Shown piece by piece: positions 1-10,234 of a stretch of DNA of 64,000 nt; position 1 is the first letter of the stretch; each line of letters opens with the position of its first letter. The stretch is from Spirosoma radiotolerans (GTDB lineage: Bacteria; Bacteroidota; Bacteroidia; Cytophagales; Spirosomataceae): assembly GCF_000974425.1 (NCBI RefSeq), contig NZ_CP010429.1, forward strand, positions 6,340,501-6,404,500, read 5' to 3'. A model generated the notes under the pieces. It saw only the letters and a program-made list of their open reading frames with translations, was not told the DNA's origin and did no database searches. A program made the translations under genes and the position numbers.

Positions 1-315
1 CCCCTGCTCCTGAGTCATGGTAGCCGCCCGTTGTTGGAAGAAAGCAACTTTATTCTGCAGGTTACGGCCTTTGGTCGCCAGATCGTTTTCTAACTGGAAA
101 CGCTTGCTTTCAAGGACTTTCTGGGTGTCTTTAAAATAATCGTATTTTGTTAAAAGCGAATCGACGTTTACATAAACGATCGCTTTACCTTTTGCTTCGG
201 CGGGTGCTTTTACGGTAGAAACAGCTTCTGGCTGGTGATCTTTAAAATGCAGGTAGTACAGTACGGCTACGGCAATCGTCAGGATGACGTTTAGAATTAA
301 CGAGGCATTCTTCAC
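1..315 (-). CDS. OmpH/Skp-like periplasmic protein, 3' end cut by the window
   Basis: An open frame runs from a GTG at 313-315 (minus) to the left edge without a stop, so only the first 105 codons are visible. An N-terminal hydrophobic segment (about residues 4-20) is followed by a short linker and the stretch VYVNVDSLLTKYDYF, then a Lys/Glu/Gln-rich probably coiled region. This is the pattern of OmpH/Skp chaperones, which hold unfolded outer-membrane proteins in the periplasm. The GTG start is inferred because no ATG precedes the hydrophobic segment. The C-terminal half, and so the full family match, is outside the window. Confidence 0.7.
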   Translation of the reverse strand, partial: MKNASLILNVILTIAVAVLYYLHFKDHQPEAVSTVKAPAEAKGKAIVYVNVDSLLTKYDYFKDTQKVLESKRFQLENDLATKGRNLQNKVAFFQQRAATMTQEQG

Positions 316-372
316 AGGAAACGAATCAGTTAGTTAGCAATTTATAATACAAAGGTACAGGGATTTATGGAA

Positions 373-750
373 TTATGCGTGGGGCCGATTGGCCGTCCGG
401 CTTTCAGCCTGATTTCCAATGGCCTGTTTAGCAAAGTAGCCTGACAGTCCGGCCAGTCCGCCAACCAAACCACCAACCAGCGCCGTCACTAGCAGGGGCA
501 GTGCACTTGCATTCGTTTTAAAAAGTAATTCACTCATTCGTCCAGTAAAAACGCCATCGGTGCGGGTGTGAATAACAAGGGCATAAATCAGCCACACCAG
601 CGCAATGCCAGCAAAACCGGATAAAAATGCCCGACCACTGCCCGGACTGCGCCAGAAACAGACAATAAACGCCACCACGGCAAGACTCCACCACGGCAAA
701 ATAAGTTGAGCCAATAGGCTTACTATTGCAATAAGAATGAGTTCAATCAT
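373..750 (-). CDS. Small membrane protein of unknown function
   Basis: A 125-aa protein with about four hydrophobic segments: residues 3-20, 22-33, 44-60 and 82-106, the last rich in Gly and Leu (LVGGLVGGLAGLSG). It starts at an ATG and has no recognisable catalytic motif. It lies between the penicillin-acylase-like gene and the OmpH-like gene, all on the minus strand, with gaps of 91 and 57 bases, so it may be co-transcribed with the OmpH-like gene. I do not recognise the family. An inner-membrane location is inferred from hydrophobicity only. Confidence 0.7.
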   Translation of the reverse strand: MIELILIAIVSLLAQLILPWWSLAVVAFIVCFWRSPGSGRAFLSGFAGIALVWLIYALVIHTRTDGVFTGRMSELLFKTNASALPLLVTALVGGLVGGLAGLSGYFAKQAIGNQAESRTANRPHA

Positions 751-841
751 ACGATATGAAACGGCCAGAGAGCCACTTTTATAAAATTATACAGGCAACT
801 GCGCGCAGGAAAGTGCATTATTGGCAGACCCAACGTCCACT

Positions 842-3268
842 TTATTTCAAGATCATTTTCCGCTTAATCCGGGGGCTTTTGTCCTGCGCTGATTGTAGGT
901 ACAGCAATTCATTCAGCTGACCGGTCCGCCAGGTTTCGAGCATATTCAGGTAATAGGGACTACCGGGATTACCCGATTGCCCACCCGGATAGACACCGTA
1001 GGCTTTGGGCGTCGGGCCAAGAGCAACGACCATTCGCCACGATGGGCCGGTTCGCTCCGTCGTGGCGTTCACAATATCGCGTCCTCCGCCAATCTGTACA
1101 TTTAATGCGCTCAACGCATCCAGCCTGGCTAAATGACTGATGCGGGTGCCTTTATGAGTTCCCCATTGCCAGGCCGTACCGATGGGTCCATGCTGGCGGA
1201 CGAGCGAATCAACTGCCAGTCGAAAGCTTTGGGTCAACACGTTGCCGATTGTCTCCTGAGCAGGCGTCGTGATGTCATCAAACCAGTGTGCCATAGGCTC
1301 TTTTTCAGCAAGCTGAAGCGTCCGGTCGAAACTTGGATAACGCAGTGTGGTTGTATCATTACTCGGAAAATCATCTTTCCAGACACCATCCATGTACTGG
1401 CGCATCCACTCCGTAAAAATGGTAGGTGCCGTTTCGGCAACGTCGTGGTTATAGCGCCACGTCTTCATGATGGCCAACGCCTTTGCCTGTTCTCCCGTCA
1501 ACGTCTTCTCCTGCACATAAGGCAGAAAAACTGGCAACGCATGGGCCGCCCGCAAATTCAGGTTATCGTTCTGCAGCATCCGCAAACTATCGGGGGTGAC
1601 CTGTTGCATGGCGGCCAATCGCTGGTTAATGCGAGTGCCCCGCTCGGCGGGTGCAAATTGCCAGTTAATGTAATAAGGATAAGTTGGGTCGGTAGACGAT
1701 TGGTTGGCCGAACTGACAAACCCTCTGGGCGGATTTTTCACATGGGGATTCTGACTGGCCGGAATCCAGCCTTGCCAGTCGTGGGCAGGATTAGTACCAT
1801 CCAGCAAAAATTTGCCTTGGTCTTTCCACTTGAGCGGAAAACGGCCATTGGGTGATATGGCAATGTCTTTGGCTACATCGGCAAAAACGAAGTTTTGAGC
1901 CGGGGCGCCATAATACGATAGCGCCTTCCGGTAATCATCGTGGTTTTTGGCGCGATCGAGCAAATAATAGGTCAGGAAATCATTGGACGCTTCGTGGGCG
2001 ATCCAACGGGCCGCGTAACCAACCGGAACGTTTTTGGCAAATGGCTTCTGACCAGCCTCATACATAACCGGTCCATGATGTGTGTATAATACCGTATCGA
2101 CAACATCTGGCTTCCCTTTTACCTTGATAATCTCCAGCCGACGGCGAACCGGTTTCCACTGGTTATTATGCCAGTATTCACGCCGTGACGCATCTTTGAA
2201 CCGAATCTGGTAAAAATCGAGCACATCAGCGCCCACATTGGTGACTCCCCAGGCGACCTGCTTATTAAAGCCAATAATGACCCCCGGTGAGCCAGGCATG
2301 GTAGCTCCGTACACATTCATGGTTGGCGTCACCAACTGCATCTGGTACCAGATCGAGGGTAAACTCAGCGACAAATGTGGGTCATTGGCCAGAATAGGAT
2401 AGCCCGTTGCGGATTTCTGGGGGCCAACGGCCCAGTTGTTACTGCCAATGCCGGGATCATGTTCCTGCCACGTCATGGCAACGGGCTTTGTATCGGGCAA
2501 AACATTGTCGGGCATGGCAGGCACCTTGACGGGCGTAAAGTCCCACTTTGTGCCTACGGGAACGATAGGGTCTTCGCGGTATGGATAATCCGGAAAAAGA
2601 TCGGCCGTAACAACGGGGCCAACCTTTTTCAAGACGTTGCTCATGTTGAGGTCATCGGCGCCGAGGGCTAGTACGCCCGACATGTATTTCAGGAAGTAAG
2701 CACATTTAATGGGTTGCCAGGGTTCAGGTGCGTATCCGAGCAATTTATATTCCAGAGGATATTGTGCCGGTTTTAGCTGATTGATCCAAGCATTTACACC
2801 GGCTGTGTAAGCCTCAACCGACTCCTTCGAACGGGGATCCGTTAGCATCTCTTTTACCGCCCGTTCGGCCCCGAAACCCATGCCGAGGTGGCGATTGTAC
2901 CGATCCAGTTCCAGAGCCTTGTCGCCTACCAGTTCAGAAACGCGCCCAGCAGCCGCGTGCGTTTGAAACTCCATTTGCCAAAGTCGGTCGCGGGCGGTAA
3001 GGTAACCCTGGGCGAAGTAAGCGTCGTGGTCATTCTGGGCAAATACATGGGGAATAGCCAGTTCGTCGAAGACAACCGTAACGGGAGAGTTGGTCCCGTT
3101 TAGGATAATCTCTTCATCAGTGTTATTAACTGCCTCGGCATTTTGCCAGAATCCAACAAAGGGGCTCAGTAGAGGGCCAAAAGCTGGTATACTCCCCCAG
3201 GGGCGATTGAGTGCCCAAACAACTAGTACGGTAAGTAGCGAAACAGTGATCGCCTTGGTGTAACGCAT
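842..3268 (-). CDS. Penicillin acylase family protein (peptidase S45)
   Basis: An Ntn-hydrolase precursor of about 808 aa. It opens with a hydrophobic export or anchor segment (VSLLTVLVVWAL), an A-domain with the pattern IPHVFAQNDHDAYFAQGY, then GSNNWAVGP. In the longer 819-aa reading that begins at 3301, the Ser of this motif is residue 287 and would become the N-terminal nucleophile after autocatalytic cleavage. The family hydrolyses amide bonds of beta-lactams, acyl-homoserine lactones or other N-acyl compounds; the substrate here cannot be told. I prefer the ATG at 3268 (MRYTK) to the one at 3301 because the signal segment then sits directly at the N-terminus. The gene is divergent from the ECF sigma gene. 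Confidence 0.93.
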   Translation of the reverse strand: MRYTKAITVSLLTVLVVWALNRPWGSIPAFGPLLSPFVGFWQNAEAVNNTDEEIILNGTNSPVTVVFDELAIPHVFAQNDHDAYFAQGYLTARDRLWQMEFQTHAAAGRVSELVGDKALELDRYNRHLGMGFGAERAVKEMLTDPRSKESVEAYTAGVNAWINQLKPAQYPLEYKLLGYAPEPWQPIKCAYFLKYMSGVLALGADDLNMSNVLKKVGPVVTADLFPDYPYREDPIVPVGTKWDFTPVKVPAMPDNVLPDTKPVAMTWQEHDPGIGSNNWAVGPQKSATGYPILANDPHLSLSLPSIWYQMQLVTPTMNVYGATMPGSPGVIIGFNKQVAWGVTNVGADVLDFYQIRFKDASRREYWHNNQWKPVRRRLEIIKVKGKPDVVDTVLYTHHGPVMYEAGQKPFAKNVPVGYAARWIAHEASNDFLTYYLLDRAKNHDDYRKALSYYGAPAQNFVFADVAKDIAISPNGRFPLKWKDQGKFLLDGTNPAHDWQGWIPASQNPHVKNPPRGFVSSANQSSTDPTYPYYINWQFAPAERGTRINQRLAAMQQVTPDSLRMLQNDNLNLRAAHALPVFLPYVQEKTLTGEQAKALAIMKTWRYNHDVAETAPTIFTEWMRQYMDGVWKDDFPSNDTTTLRYPSFDRTLQLAEKEPMAHWFDDITTPAQETIGNVLTQSFRLAVDSLVRQHGPIGTAWQWGTHKGTRISHLARLDALSALNVQIGGGRDIVNATTERTGPSWRMVVALGPTPKAYGVYPGGQSGNPGSPYYLNMLETWRTGQLNELLYLQSAQDKSPRIKRKMILK

Positions 3269-3432
3269 CATAAAGACAAGCAACGGAGAATAAATGTACA
3301 TTTACTATTGCACACAGCAAATAAAAAGTATTCTTTTCCTAATCAGATGAATTCTTTTTTAAATTTGTCGGTAACGCCAAATTAGAAACTCATTTTGATC
3401 TGGCTCCCTAGCAAGTTCTTTCGAAAAACGAT

Positions 3433-4017
3433 ATGGAACTGACAGACATGGAATTGACACTTCGTTTGAGACAAGACGACGAGGTAGCGTTCGAGACATT
3501 GTTTCGGCGATATTACCATTATCTGTACAGCATTGCTATTCAATATGTAAAAAATCCCGACCTGGCTGAGGATGCGCTTCAGGAGGTATACCTTAAACTG
3601 TGGACACACCGGGCACAACTGGACGAATCTCAGTCCCTTAGAAACTACCTGGCTACAGCCATGCGGCATCAGGTACTAAATGTTATTCGGGACGAAAAAC
3701 GAGCTATTCTTCGTCACTTAGACCATCAGACGACCCAAGCCAAAGTTGATACAACTACGGAAGAAACCCTCACGCTCAACGAATACGGCTCTGTCTTTCT
3801 GGATGGTCTCCGGCAATTACCGGCCCAGCGGAAGCTGGTCTTTATGCTTCGTTCCGAACAGGGTCTGTCGAATGAAGAAGTAGCTTCTAAACTTCACATT
3901 TCCATCAATACGGTTAAGGTCCATTATTACCAGGCCTGCCAGTTTCTTCGGAATTATTTACGTCAACATGCGGGTATCGAAGCCATACTACTGCTAGTTG
4001 CTTCTTTTTGGAATTAA
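3433..4017 (+). CDS. ECF RNA polymerase sigma factor
   Basis: 194 aa with sigma region 2 at about residues 12-80 (FETLFRRYYHYLYSIA, then DLAEDALQEVYLKLW) and region 4 at about 130-180 (LPAQRKLVFMLRSEQGLSNEEVA, ISINTVKVHYYQA). This is the layout of the Bacteroidota ECF family that pairs with FecR anti-sigma factors and TonB-dependent SusC receptors. The next genes are exactly such a FecR (79 bases downstream) and an STN-bearing SusC. The inferred role is to switch on the uptake operon when the receptor signals ligand binding. There is no obvious TAnnTTTG promoter directly upstream, which would fit autoregulation from a different promoter type. Confidence 0.95.
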   Translation: MELTDMELTLRLRQDDEVAFETLFRRYYHYLYSIAIQYVKNPDLAEDALQEVYLKLWTHRAQLDESQSLRNYLATAMRHQVLNVIRDEKRAILRHLDHQTTQAKVDTTTEETLTLNEYGSVFLDGLRQLPAQRKLVFMLRSEQGLSNEEVASKLHISINTVKVHYYQACQFLRNYLRQHAGIEAILLLVASFWN

Positions 4018-4096
4018 TCCAGAAATATTTTTCTCTTTTCAATAATACTTTCTTTTCTGACTGGTGTATAGGTAAGCAATCAGGCTTTTTATACCT

Positions 4097-5089
4097 ATGA
4101 CCGAACAGTTACTCCAACGCTACTTCGCCAACCAGATTACAGCCAACGAAGCACAACAAGTACTGGATTGGTTTGCGACCGATGAGGGACAGACGTACCT
4201 GACCCATCGGCTCGACACACAACTCGAACAAGCAGACTGGCATGCTCCGCCCAACGTTCCGGCTCCTGATGCAGATCAACTGCTCGCATCGATTCGCCAG
4301 CGAATGCCTCCTGCTATACCCGTTGTCGAGACACCCGTCCGGCAACTACCCTGGTGGCATCAACCCATGCGCTGGGCTGCCGTACTTATTGGGGCTTTGG
4401 TGTTGGCAACGGCTGCTTTTTATGGCTACAAGGAAATATACCCAGACGATCTGATTCACCAAACGGCTTTCGGGAAAATGTCGACGCTCACCTTACCAGA
4501 TGGCTCGGTTGTTACCCTGAATGGCAATAGTCGCCTGCGTTATGCTCCTCGCTGGGCGGGCCACCAAACCCGCGAAGTGTGGCTGAATGGCGAAGGCTTT
4601 TTCCGGGTAACGCACCAGCGAAATCATGAACGATTTGTGGTCCACTTACCCAATAAGCTGAACATCGAGGTACTGGGTACTCAGTTCAATGTAATGGCGC
4701 GGGAAAATCGGGCGAAGGTCGTGCTGAACAATGGCAAAATTCGACTCGATGTAGGCGAACAGGCGAAGGAGAAATTAATCATGCAACCCGGTGACCTGTT
4801 TTACGCAGATGTGAAGGCAAAGGTATACTACCGTAAGCGCGTTGATGCCGCTGCTCAATCGGCCTGGCAAACCGGTAAGCTAACCTTTGATGGCACTACA
4901 CTTCAGGAAGTCGCGCAAATGCTGGAAGATACCTACGGGGTGACTGTCGTTATTGCCGACCCCGACTTGCGCCAGCAGACTTTGTCCGGCACCATCCCGA
5001 ATCAATCTATGCAAACCATTCTGAATGGACTTTCTACCTTATTCGACCTCCGCATTACTCAACACTCAAACCGTATCATTATCCAATGA
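4097..5089 (+). CDS. FecR family anti-sigma factor
   Basis: 330 aa. A cytoplasmic N-terminal part (residues 1-90) with TANEAQQVLDWFAT is followed by one membrane span at about 92-112 (WAAVLIGALVLATAAFYGY). The periplasmic FecR domain lies at about 118-215 (LPDGSVVTLNGNSRLRY, VLGTQFNV) and a DUF4974/STN-like C-terminal domain at about 250-330 (FDGTTLQEVAQMLEDTYGV). It should hold the upstream ECF sigma inactive and release it on contact with the STN domain of the downstream SusC protein. Its stop overlaps the SusC start by four bases (ATGA), which indicates translational coupling. Confidence 0.95.
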   Translation: MTEQLLQRYFANQITANEAQQVLDWFATDEGQTYLTHRLDTQLEQADWHAPPNVPAPDADQLLASIRQRMPPAIPVVETPVRQLPWWHQPMRWAAVLIGALVLATAAFYGYKEIYPDDLIHQTAFGKMSTLTLPDGSVVTLNGNSRLRYAPRWAGHQTREVWLNGEGFFRVTHQRNHERFVVHLPNKLNIEVLGTQFNVMARENRAKVVLNNGKIRLDVGEQAKEKLIMQPGDLFYADVKAKVYYRKRVDAAAQSAWQTGKLTFDGTTLQEVAQMLEDTYGVTVVIADPDLRQQTLSGTIPNQSMQTILNGLSTLFDLRITQHSNRIIIQ

Positions 5090-8000
5090 ATCACCTTTCC
5101 AAAACTATGACTAAACAGCTAATTGCACTTGGTTTGCTGCTTGTGATTGGTAGTATACCCGCTCAGGCCCAACTTCTGGCTTCCAGCAATCGGTATGCTT
5201 CCTATCAGAGCCGGACAACCGACACTCGCCTGATTTCGCTCAAAAGTGCCTTAGGTGAACTTGAGAAGCACTACGGCGTATCATTCATTTACCCAACCAA
5301 TCTGGTTAATACGAAAGTTATCATGACCAATCGGCATGACCAGAATCTGGAGGCTGAGTTGACCAGTCTATTGACCACGACGGGGTTGACTTACCGGAAA
5401 GTTCAACCAAATTTCTACGCCATTGTGTCAATGAAGGAAAAGAATAACCGGCTTTTTCGGAAAATTGAGCACATCGACTCCAAGGTTAATTCCGATCAGA
5501 CAAGCGAGGCCGTGACGTTGCCTACACAGACAATCAACAAGCTTGAACGAATTGGCTGGTCCATGACGTCGGCTCAACCGCTGGCCGATATCAATGGAAA
5601 GGTGCTGGATAAAAACGGGCAGGGTATTCCCGGCGTCAGCGTTATTATCAAAGGAACCAACCGGGGTACCACAACCAACGCCACCGGCGACTATAATCTG
5701 AACGCACCAGACAACGCAACACTCGTTTTTAGCTTCGTAGGCTATGTGTCTCAGGAAGTACCGGTATCGAGTCGAAGCCGCATTACAATCACATTACAGG
5801 ACGATGTCAAAGCGCTCAGCGAAGTCGTTGTTGTTGGCTATGGTACACAGAAGCGGGCATCGGTAACCGGCGCGATCTCGTCGGTATCGGCGCAGGAAGT
5901 GACCCAACTGCCGGTACCCAGTGTCGAGCAGGCTATTCAGGGGCGCGTGCCCGGCGTGACCGTTGTAGGGAACGGCTCGCCCGGCGAAACCCCGATTGTG
6001 CGCATCCGGGGTATTGGCTCAATTAACTATGCAGCCAATCCGCTGTATGTTATCGATGGCTTTCCGACCAGTGATCTCAATAACTTCGACACTCGTGACA
6101 TTGAGTCGGTCGATGTGTTGAAAGATGCTTCCTCGGCCGCTATTTATGGGTCGCGGGCAGCCAACGGCGTTATTATCGTTACAACAAAAAAAGGAACCGG
6201 CGATGGTAAACTACACGTCAACTACGACGGGTACGTGGGTACGCAAAGTGCCTGGCGTCAACTTGATCTGCTGAATCGGGACGAATACATTCAATTTGGA
6301 ACGGCCTTGCGCACCAATGCTGGGCAGCCGGTGCCAACCCGATTTGCGAACCTAAATCAACCCATTTACGCCGGGGCAACCCAAACCTACGCTCAAACGG
6401 ATACTGACTGGCAGAAAGCGGTGTTTCGGAATGCGCCCATTACCCAGCATAGCGTTCAATTGTCGGGTGGCAATGAAAAGTCACGTTTTTATTCATCTGT
6501 TGGCTATTTCAATCAGCAGGGCATCATGATTGGAACGGGCTACAAGCGCGGCAATTTCCGTATCAACTCCGACCACGCCATCAGCAAGCGTTTTTCGTTC
6601 GGTCAGACGCTCACCATCTCCTATGATGACAAACTTAACGAAGTCAGTGCTGGTGGCCGAACGCAGGTGCAAAACATGATCCGGATGACGCCTTACATGC
6701 CCGTTGAAGACCCAACGCTGCCCGGTGGCTACCGTGGCCCTGATGGGTCGGATGGCTCCGATCCGCAAAACCCGGTACGGGCTGCCTTGCAGGATCAGAG
6801 CACTACCCAACGCATGAAGATTCTGGGTAGCGCGTATGTGGATGTGAAAATCATTGACGGCCTGACGTACCGGCTACGGGGTGGTATCGACTATGTGTCG
6901 GCACGTACGTTTTCATTCCTGCCTATTTATAGCGAAAGCTTCAACGCGCGTGCTTTAGCCAGTATATCCGACGACCGATACACTTATTCGTCTCCCCTGA
7001 TCTCGAATCAGTTAACCTACGAAAAGACCTTTGGCAAGCATTCGCTGAATGTCGTGGCTGTTGCGGAACGGCAGGCGGGCAACACCCTGGAAATAATTGG
7101 AACGGGTCAGGCGGCTTCGAACACCATCCGTGAGTTGAGTGCGGTTATCAGCACGAGTGCAGGCTTAACCGGCACCCGCTCGCAAAACGTGCTCCTCTCC
7201 TATTTGGGCCGTGTTAATTACGAATATGCCGGAAAGTATTTACTCGGTGCCTCGTTCCGTCGTGACGGCTCATCCCGGTTCGCTCCCGGCAATAAGTGGG
7301 GCAACTTCCCATCGGTATCGGCAGGCTGGCGGGTCAGCGAAGAAGCTTTCCTGAAAAATGTTCCGGCCATTTCAGAACTGAAACTTCGGGCAAGTTATGG
7401 CACCATGGGCTTCAACGGCATTGGTGATTACTCATGGCAGGTAGCCGTTTCTCAAAATACCAATGCCATCCTGGGCGACGCCCGGGCGCAGGGAACCTAC
7501 TTCGACCGGCTGGGTAATACTGATTTGAGATGGGAGGTAACCAAGATGAGCAACTTCGGGGTGGATTTGGGCTTGTTTAGCAACAGCATCACCCTTTCTG
7601 CCGAAGTTTATCAGCGCAACACGGATGGCCTGATTCTGAATCAGCCCATTGCGCCCTCCATTGGCTACTCGCAGTCGCCGATTGTGAACGTCGGCAGCAT
7701 GCGGAACAACGGGGTAGAAATGCAACTGGGCTACAATAAAACAAAAGGCGCTTTTCGTTTTAATGCATCGGGCAACATTAGTTTTATCAGCAACAAAGTG
7801 CTAAGTCTGGGGCCAACGGTTTCGCCATTGCTGAATGGAGCCAATGCCGATTACGGCGGGGGCGACATCACCCGGACCGAAGCCGGGCAGTCGGTTCAGT
7901 ATTTCTATGGCTATAGGGTAGCAGGTATCTTCCAGAACGCCGATGAGATTAAAGCAGCGCCTACCCAGGACAATGCCAAGCCGGGTGACCTCCGCTTCGT

Positions 8001-8580
8001 GGATACAAACGGCGATGGTAAAATCGACGCGAATGACCGTGTAAATCTGGGTAGTTTCCTGCCTAAATTCACGTATGGCCTAAACCTTTCCGCCAACTAC
8101 AGAGGGTTCGATATGTCCCTGTTTTTTCAGGGTGTTCAGGGCAACAAAATTTATAATGGGGTGAAAGTGCTGGAGCAGGGAATGCTGCGGCTGTTCAACG
8201 CCGGGACAGATGTCTTACGAGCCTGGACACCAACCAACACGAATACGGACGTGCCCCGGGCTGTCGACGGCGACCCTAACGGCAATACCCGTACATCAGA
8301 CCGGTTTATTGAAGACGGTTCTTACCTGCGGTTAAAAAATCTGAGCATTGGCTATTCTGTACCATCGGGCGTTCTCCAGTCGTTCTCCCGCGGAACACTA
8401 AGCCGGGCCCGGGTATATGTAGCCTCAACGAACCTGCTGACCTTCACCAAATACACGGGCTACGACCCAGAAGTCGGCTCACGGACCAGCAATACCAATC
8501 CCACGCTGACCAATGGCATCGACTATGGTCAGTTTCCACAGGCCCGCACGTTTATGGTAGGTTTACAACTTGGTTTTTAA
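5086..8580 (+). CDS. SusC/RagA TonB-dependent receptor with STN signalling domain
   Basis: 1164 aa. Signal peptide about residues 1-29 (LLLVIGSIPAQAQ), STN domain about 50-115 (LKSALGELEKHYGVSFIYP), carboxypeptidase-D-like beta-sandwich about 168-240 (INGKVLDKNGQGIPGVSVII), the SusC junction motif SEVVVVGYGTQKR at about 246-258, plug about 258-370 and a 22-strand-type barrel to the C-terminus (PQARTFMVGLQLGF). It imports a bulky nutrient across the outer membrane with the downstream SusD. The STN domain is what lets such receptors signal to a FecR, and a FecR and an ECF sigma precede it. No glycosidase is adjacent, so the substrate cannot be inferred. Confidence 0.97.
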   Translation: MNHLSKTMTKQLIALGLLLVIGSIPAQAQLLASSNRYASYQSRTTDTRLISLKSALGELEKHYGVSFIYPTNLVNTKVIMTNRHDQNLEAELTSLLTTTGLTYRKVQPNFYAIVSMKEKNNRLFRKIEHIDSKVNSDQTSEAVTLPTQTINKLERIGWSMTSAQPLADINGKVLDKNGQGIPGVSVIIKGTNRGTTTNATGDYNLNAPDNATLVFSFVGYVSQEVPVSSRSRITITLQDDVKALSEVVVVGYGTQKRASVTGAISSVSAQEVTQLPVPSVEQAIQGRVPGVTVVGNGSPGETPIVRIRGIGSINYAANPLYVIDGFPTSDLNNFDTRDIESVDVLKDASSAAIYGSRAANGVIIVTTKKGTGDGKLHVNYDGYVGTQSAWRQLDLLNRDEYIQFGTALRTNAGQPVPTRFANLNQPIYAGATQTYAQTDTDWQKAVFRNAPITQHSVQLSGGNEKSRFYSSVGYFNQQGIMIGTGYKRGNFRINSDHAISKRFSFGQTLTISYDDKLNEVSAGGRTQVQNMIRMTPYMPVEDPTLPGGYRGPDGSDGSDPQNPVRAALQDQSTTQRMKILGSAYVDVKIIDGLTYRLRGGIDYVSARTFSFLPIYSESFNARALASISDDRYTYSSPLISNQLTYEKTFGKHSLNVVAVAERQAGNTLEIIGTGQAASNTIRELSAVISTSAGLTGTRSQNVLLSYLGRVNYEYAGKYLLGASFRRDGSSRFAPGNKWGNFPSVSAGWRVSEEAFLKNVPAISELKLRASYGTMGFNGIGDYSWQVAVSQNTNAILGDARAQGTYFDRLGNTDLRWEVTKMSNFGVDLGLFSNSITLSAEVYQRNTDGLILNQPIAPSIGYSQSPIVNVGSMRNNGVEMQLGYNKTKGAFRFNASGNISFISNKVLSLGPTVSPLLNGANADYGGGDITRTEAGQSVQYFYGYRVAGIFQNADEIKAAPTQDNAKPGDLRFVDTNGDGKIDANDRVNLGSFLPKFTYGLNLSANYRGFDMSLFFQGVQGNKIYNGVKVLEQGMLRLFNAGTDVLRAWTPTNTNTDVPRAVDGDPNGNTRTSDRFIEDGSYLRLKNLSIGYSVPSGVLQSFSRGTLSRARVYVASTNLLTFTKYTGYDPEVGSRTSNTNPTLTNGIDYGQFPQARTFMVGLQLGF

Positions 8581-8605
8581 GAAATTAGACATAACTAACG
8601 TCACA

Positions 8606-10141
8606 ATGAAATCGACATATTGGACAACGGGTATAGTGGCCATGGGACTGTTCTTCGGATGCAGTACCAGCAGCCTCGACAAAGTGAATCCGAATCAGGT
8701 TATTACGGATAATTATTACAAAACATCCGACGAACTGCTTAAGGGCGTTAACTCCGTCTATGCCGTCTGGCAAAGTGCCAACCTGACTGGCCGCGAGTGG
8801 TTCTTTCTCAATGACCTTCGTTCGGACGACGTAGCGACGGGCGGTGGCCAGTTAGAAGCGCCACGCAGCCAAATTCTGATTGGTGCTCAAAATCCGACGA
8901 ATCCCGTAGCCTTTTCCGTCTGGAACGGCCTTTATCGGACCATTCACCGGGCCAACGTGGTGATTGATAACGGCCCGGCGGTTAAAGACAACCCAACGCT
9001 GGCAAAACGGGTAGTGGCCGAAGCTAAATTTCTCCGCGCATTGGCCTACTTCGATTTGGTTACGCTTTGGGGCGCGGTACCCCTGTATACAGATTACGTA
9101 ACTGAAGTCAATGGTACAAAAGCCAAGTCTTCCGTCGACGAGATTTACACCCTGCTAACCACTGATCTGCTGGCAGCCCAAACTGACTTACCGGCCAGTT
9201 TCAGCGGAGCGGATCTTGGCCGTGCAACGAAAGGGGCCGCTCAGGCGCTACTGGCCAGGGTGTACATGCAGAAAGGTGACTACGCCAGTGCCAAAACCCA
9301 ACTGCAGTCGATTATTAGTTCGGGGCTCTACAAGTTGACGGATGAATATACCGACAACTTCATTGAGGAGACCGAGTTTAACTCCGAGTCTATTTTTGAA
9401 ATAGGCTTTTCCCTAATCGGCGGGTTTAACTGGGATGCCGACGGCAATGATAACGGCGCCAATGAAAACATGACCCGGAGTCAGGAATACTCGGCTATTG
9501 GCTGGCGAAACCTGATTCCGTCAGAGAGTTTACTAGCCGAATACGAGCATACGGCCAAAGGCGATGCCAAAACTGATCCGCGACTGAAGTATAATTTTTA
9601 TTTCATCGGCGATACTTACAACAACGGACTCAACACCCTGATGGATTCGCAGGTGCAGGGCAATACGTCGATCTTCAACGGTACGGCCCAGAAAATCAGT
9701 TGGCGGAAATACACGGCGATGTACAAAAACAATGAAACGTTTTATACGTCGGGCATCAATATGCGCCTGATCCGTTACGCCGAAGTATTGCTGATGATGG
9801 CCGAGACAGAGAATGAAACCGGCAACAGCGCCAACGCCATTGCCCTTCTTAACCAGGTTCGGGCGCGGAAAAGCGTAGCCATGCCCGCCTATCCAACAGC
9901 AAAATACCCGGTAAACAGCAAAGATGAAGTGCTCCGGGCGGTTATGCACGAAAAACGGGTAGAACAGGCTGGAGAGCAGATTCGCAACCGTGACATTCTA
10001 CGCTGGCGGGCACAGAATAAATTCAAAACTGACCCGATTCCGTATTTCGCAAAAGGCAAGCAGGAGTTACTTCCCATTCCACAACAGGAACTGGACAACA
10101 ACAGCAAATTGACCCAGAAAGACCAGAATCCGGGCTATTAG
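8606..10141 (+). CDS. RagB/SusD family nutrient-binding lipoprotein
   Basis: 511 aa from the chosen ATG. The frame is open back to 8570 inside susC, but only the start at 8606 gives a proper lipoprotein signal peptide (MGLFFGCS, cysteine at about residue 19). The SusD signatures are visible: an N-terminal TPR-like region (KRVVAEAKFLRALAYFDLV), LLARVYMQKGDYASA, and the C-terminal IRYAEVLLMMAE and LRAVMHEKRVEQAGE motifs. It is the surface lid that captures ligand over the SusC barrel. The start lies 25 bases after the susC stop and a strong terminator follows, so it is the last gene of the operon. Confidence 0.96.
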   Translation: MKSTYWTTGIVAMGLFFGCSTSSLDKVNPNQVITDNYYKTSDELLKGVNSVYAVWQSANLTGREWFFLNDLRSDDVATGGGQLEAPRSQILIGAQNPTNPVAFSVWNGLYRTIHRANVVIDNGPAVKDNPTLAKRVVAEAKFLRALAYFDLVTLWGAVPLYTDYVTEVNGTKAKSSVDEIYTLLTTDLLAAQTDLPASFSGADLGRATKGAAQALLARVYMQKGDYASAKTQLQSIISSGLYKLTDEYTDNFIEETEFNSESIFEIGFSLIGGFNWDADGNDNGANENMTRSQEYSAIGWRNLIPSESLLAEYEHTAKGDAKTDPRLKYNFYFIGDTYNNGLNTLMDSQVQGNTSIFNGTAQKISWRKYTAMYKNNETFYTSGINMRLIRYAEVLLMMAETENETGNSANAIALLNQVRARKSVAMPAYPTAKYPVNSKDEVLRAVMHEKRVEQAGEQIRNRDILRWRAQNKFKTDPIPYFAKGKQELLPIPQQELDNNSKLTQKDQNPGY

Positions 10142-10180
10142 TACGCTGGCCGGGCCGGGCTAACGCTCAACTCAAACGAT

Positions 10181-10220
10181 AAAATCCCCGGCTGGCCGCG
10201 TTGCCAGGCCGGGGATTTTT
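10181..10220 (+). terminator. Rho-independent terminator after susD
   Basis: An 11-bp perfect GC-rich stem (10182-10192 pairing with 10208-10218) has a 15-base loop and is followed by a T run ending at 10220. It lies 40 bases after the susD stop and ends the sigma-FecR-SusCD transcription unit, separating it from the UnbV-type gene that starts at 10235. Confidence 0.88.
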
Positions 10221-10234
10221 GCTACATTTCAACT

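Noticed and set aside
1133..1855. 240-aa plus-strand frame inside the penicillin-acylase-like gene
   Set aside because: It lies wholly antisense to a gene with clear catalytic motifs and has an arginine/histidine-rich composition typical of a shadow frame.
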